A stretch of DNA of 64,000 bases from IDS-8 sp035304345 (GTDB lineage: Bacteria > Pseudomonadota > Gammaproteobacteria > Steroidobacterales > Woeseiaceae), in the NCBI GenBank assembly GCA_035304345.1, contig DATGQE010000067.1, positions 1 to 64,000 of the forward strand, read 5' to 3'. The notes under the pieces are model-generated. The model was not told the origin of the DNA. It ran no database searches and saw nothing but the letters and a program-made list of their open reading frames with translations. Numbering within the stretch: the stretch's first letter is position 1; each line of letters starts with the position of its first letter. Positions 62,829 through 64,000 of the stretch are shown here, one piece after another. Both the position numbers and the translations under genes were made by a program.

Positions 62829-62880
62829 CGCCCGCGGGGACGGGCCGTCGCTCTCCGCGCAGCCGGACGGGAGCAGCCCG

Positions 62881-64000
<1,120 letters not shown>

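Overview
The window reads as one chromosomal segment of a GC-rich gammaproteobacterium. The evidence is a proteobacterial rRNA operon end, hflK-hflC, plsY-birA-coaX-tRNA-Thr, cysJIH with a CysB-type regulator, OxyR, and several TonB-dependent receptors. I cannot name the genus from sequence alone. Codon use is strongly GC3-rich, so long antisense shadow frames are common and were ignored.

Layout. 1-574: end of an rRNA operon (23S 3' end, 5S, terminator). 649-4528: Fur-box-controlled ferric iron ABC importer (fbpABC type). 4610-6594: hflK-hflC. 6640-10085: two small membrane proteins and a TonB-dependent receptor. 10275-34742: a co-oriented catabolic island. It holds a PhoD-type phosphatase, a DUF5916 outer-membrane protein, two enolase-superfamily dehydratases, a secreted LamG/beta-propeller protein, a secreted beta-helix/aldolase fusion, a LacI-type regulator, a TonB-Xanth-Caul type receptor, PdxA2 plus a DUF1537 kinase, a sodium/solute symporter, a sulfatase, an iron alcohol dehydrogenase, a DHDPS-family lyase and a CstA-family transporter. 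34850-36633: two guanidine-modifying hydrolases. 36671-42429: M61 peptidase, lipid kinase, plsY, birA, coaX and a SPOR protein. 42514-42589: tRNA-Thr, followed by a decayed small membrane gene. 43817-52441: sulfate assimilation (cysJ, cysI, cysH, a CysB-type regulator, cysG) with an epoxide-hydrolase-like gene inside. 52474-54340: oxyR divergent from a peroxiredoxin-glutaredoxin hybrid. 54522-58083: succinate-semialdehyde dehydrogenase and two alkylation-repair genes. 58292-60541: a third TonB-dependent receptor with a strong terminator. 60663-60890: a 228-bp nested palindromic element with perfect terminal inverted repeats. 60923-64000: an oxidoreductase, a flavin-nucleotide-type protein, a structured leader and the start of an OPT-family transporter.

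The most interesting system is the island around the LacI-type gene. Five copies of a 16-bp palindrome (best copy ATGGGAACGTTCCCAT) lie before the Tat-exported dehydratase, at the start of the beta-propeller gene, and three times before the TonB receptor. This defines a local regulon readable from the sequence. Several enzymes that normally work in the cytoplasm on sugar acids (an acid-sugar dehydratase and an HpaI-type aldolase) carry export signals here. A pyruvate/peptide-type CstA transporter ends the cluster. I infer a partly extracytoplasmic route that breaks down a glycan- or glycoside-derived, possibly sulfated, acid sugar. A cytoplasmic four-carbon-acid branch (tartrate-dehydratase-like enzyme, DUF1537 kinase, PdxA2) would complement it. 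The substrate is unknown.
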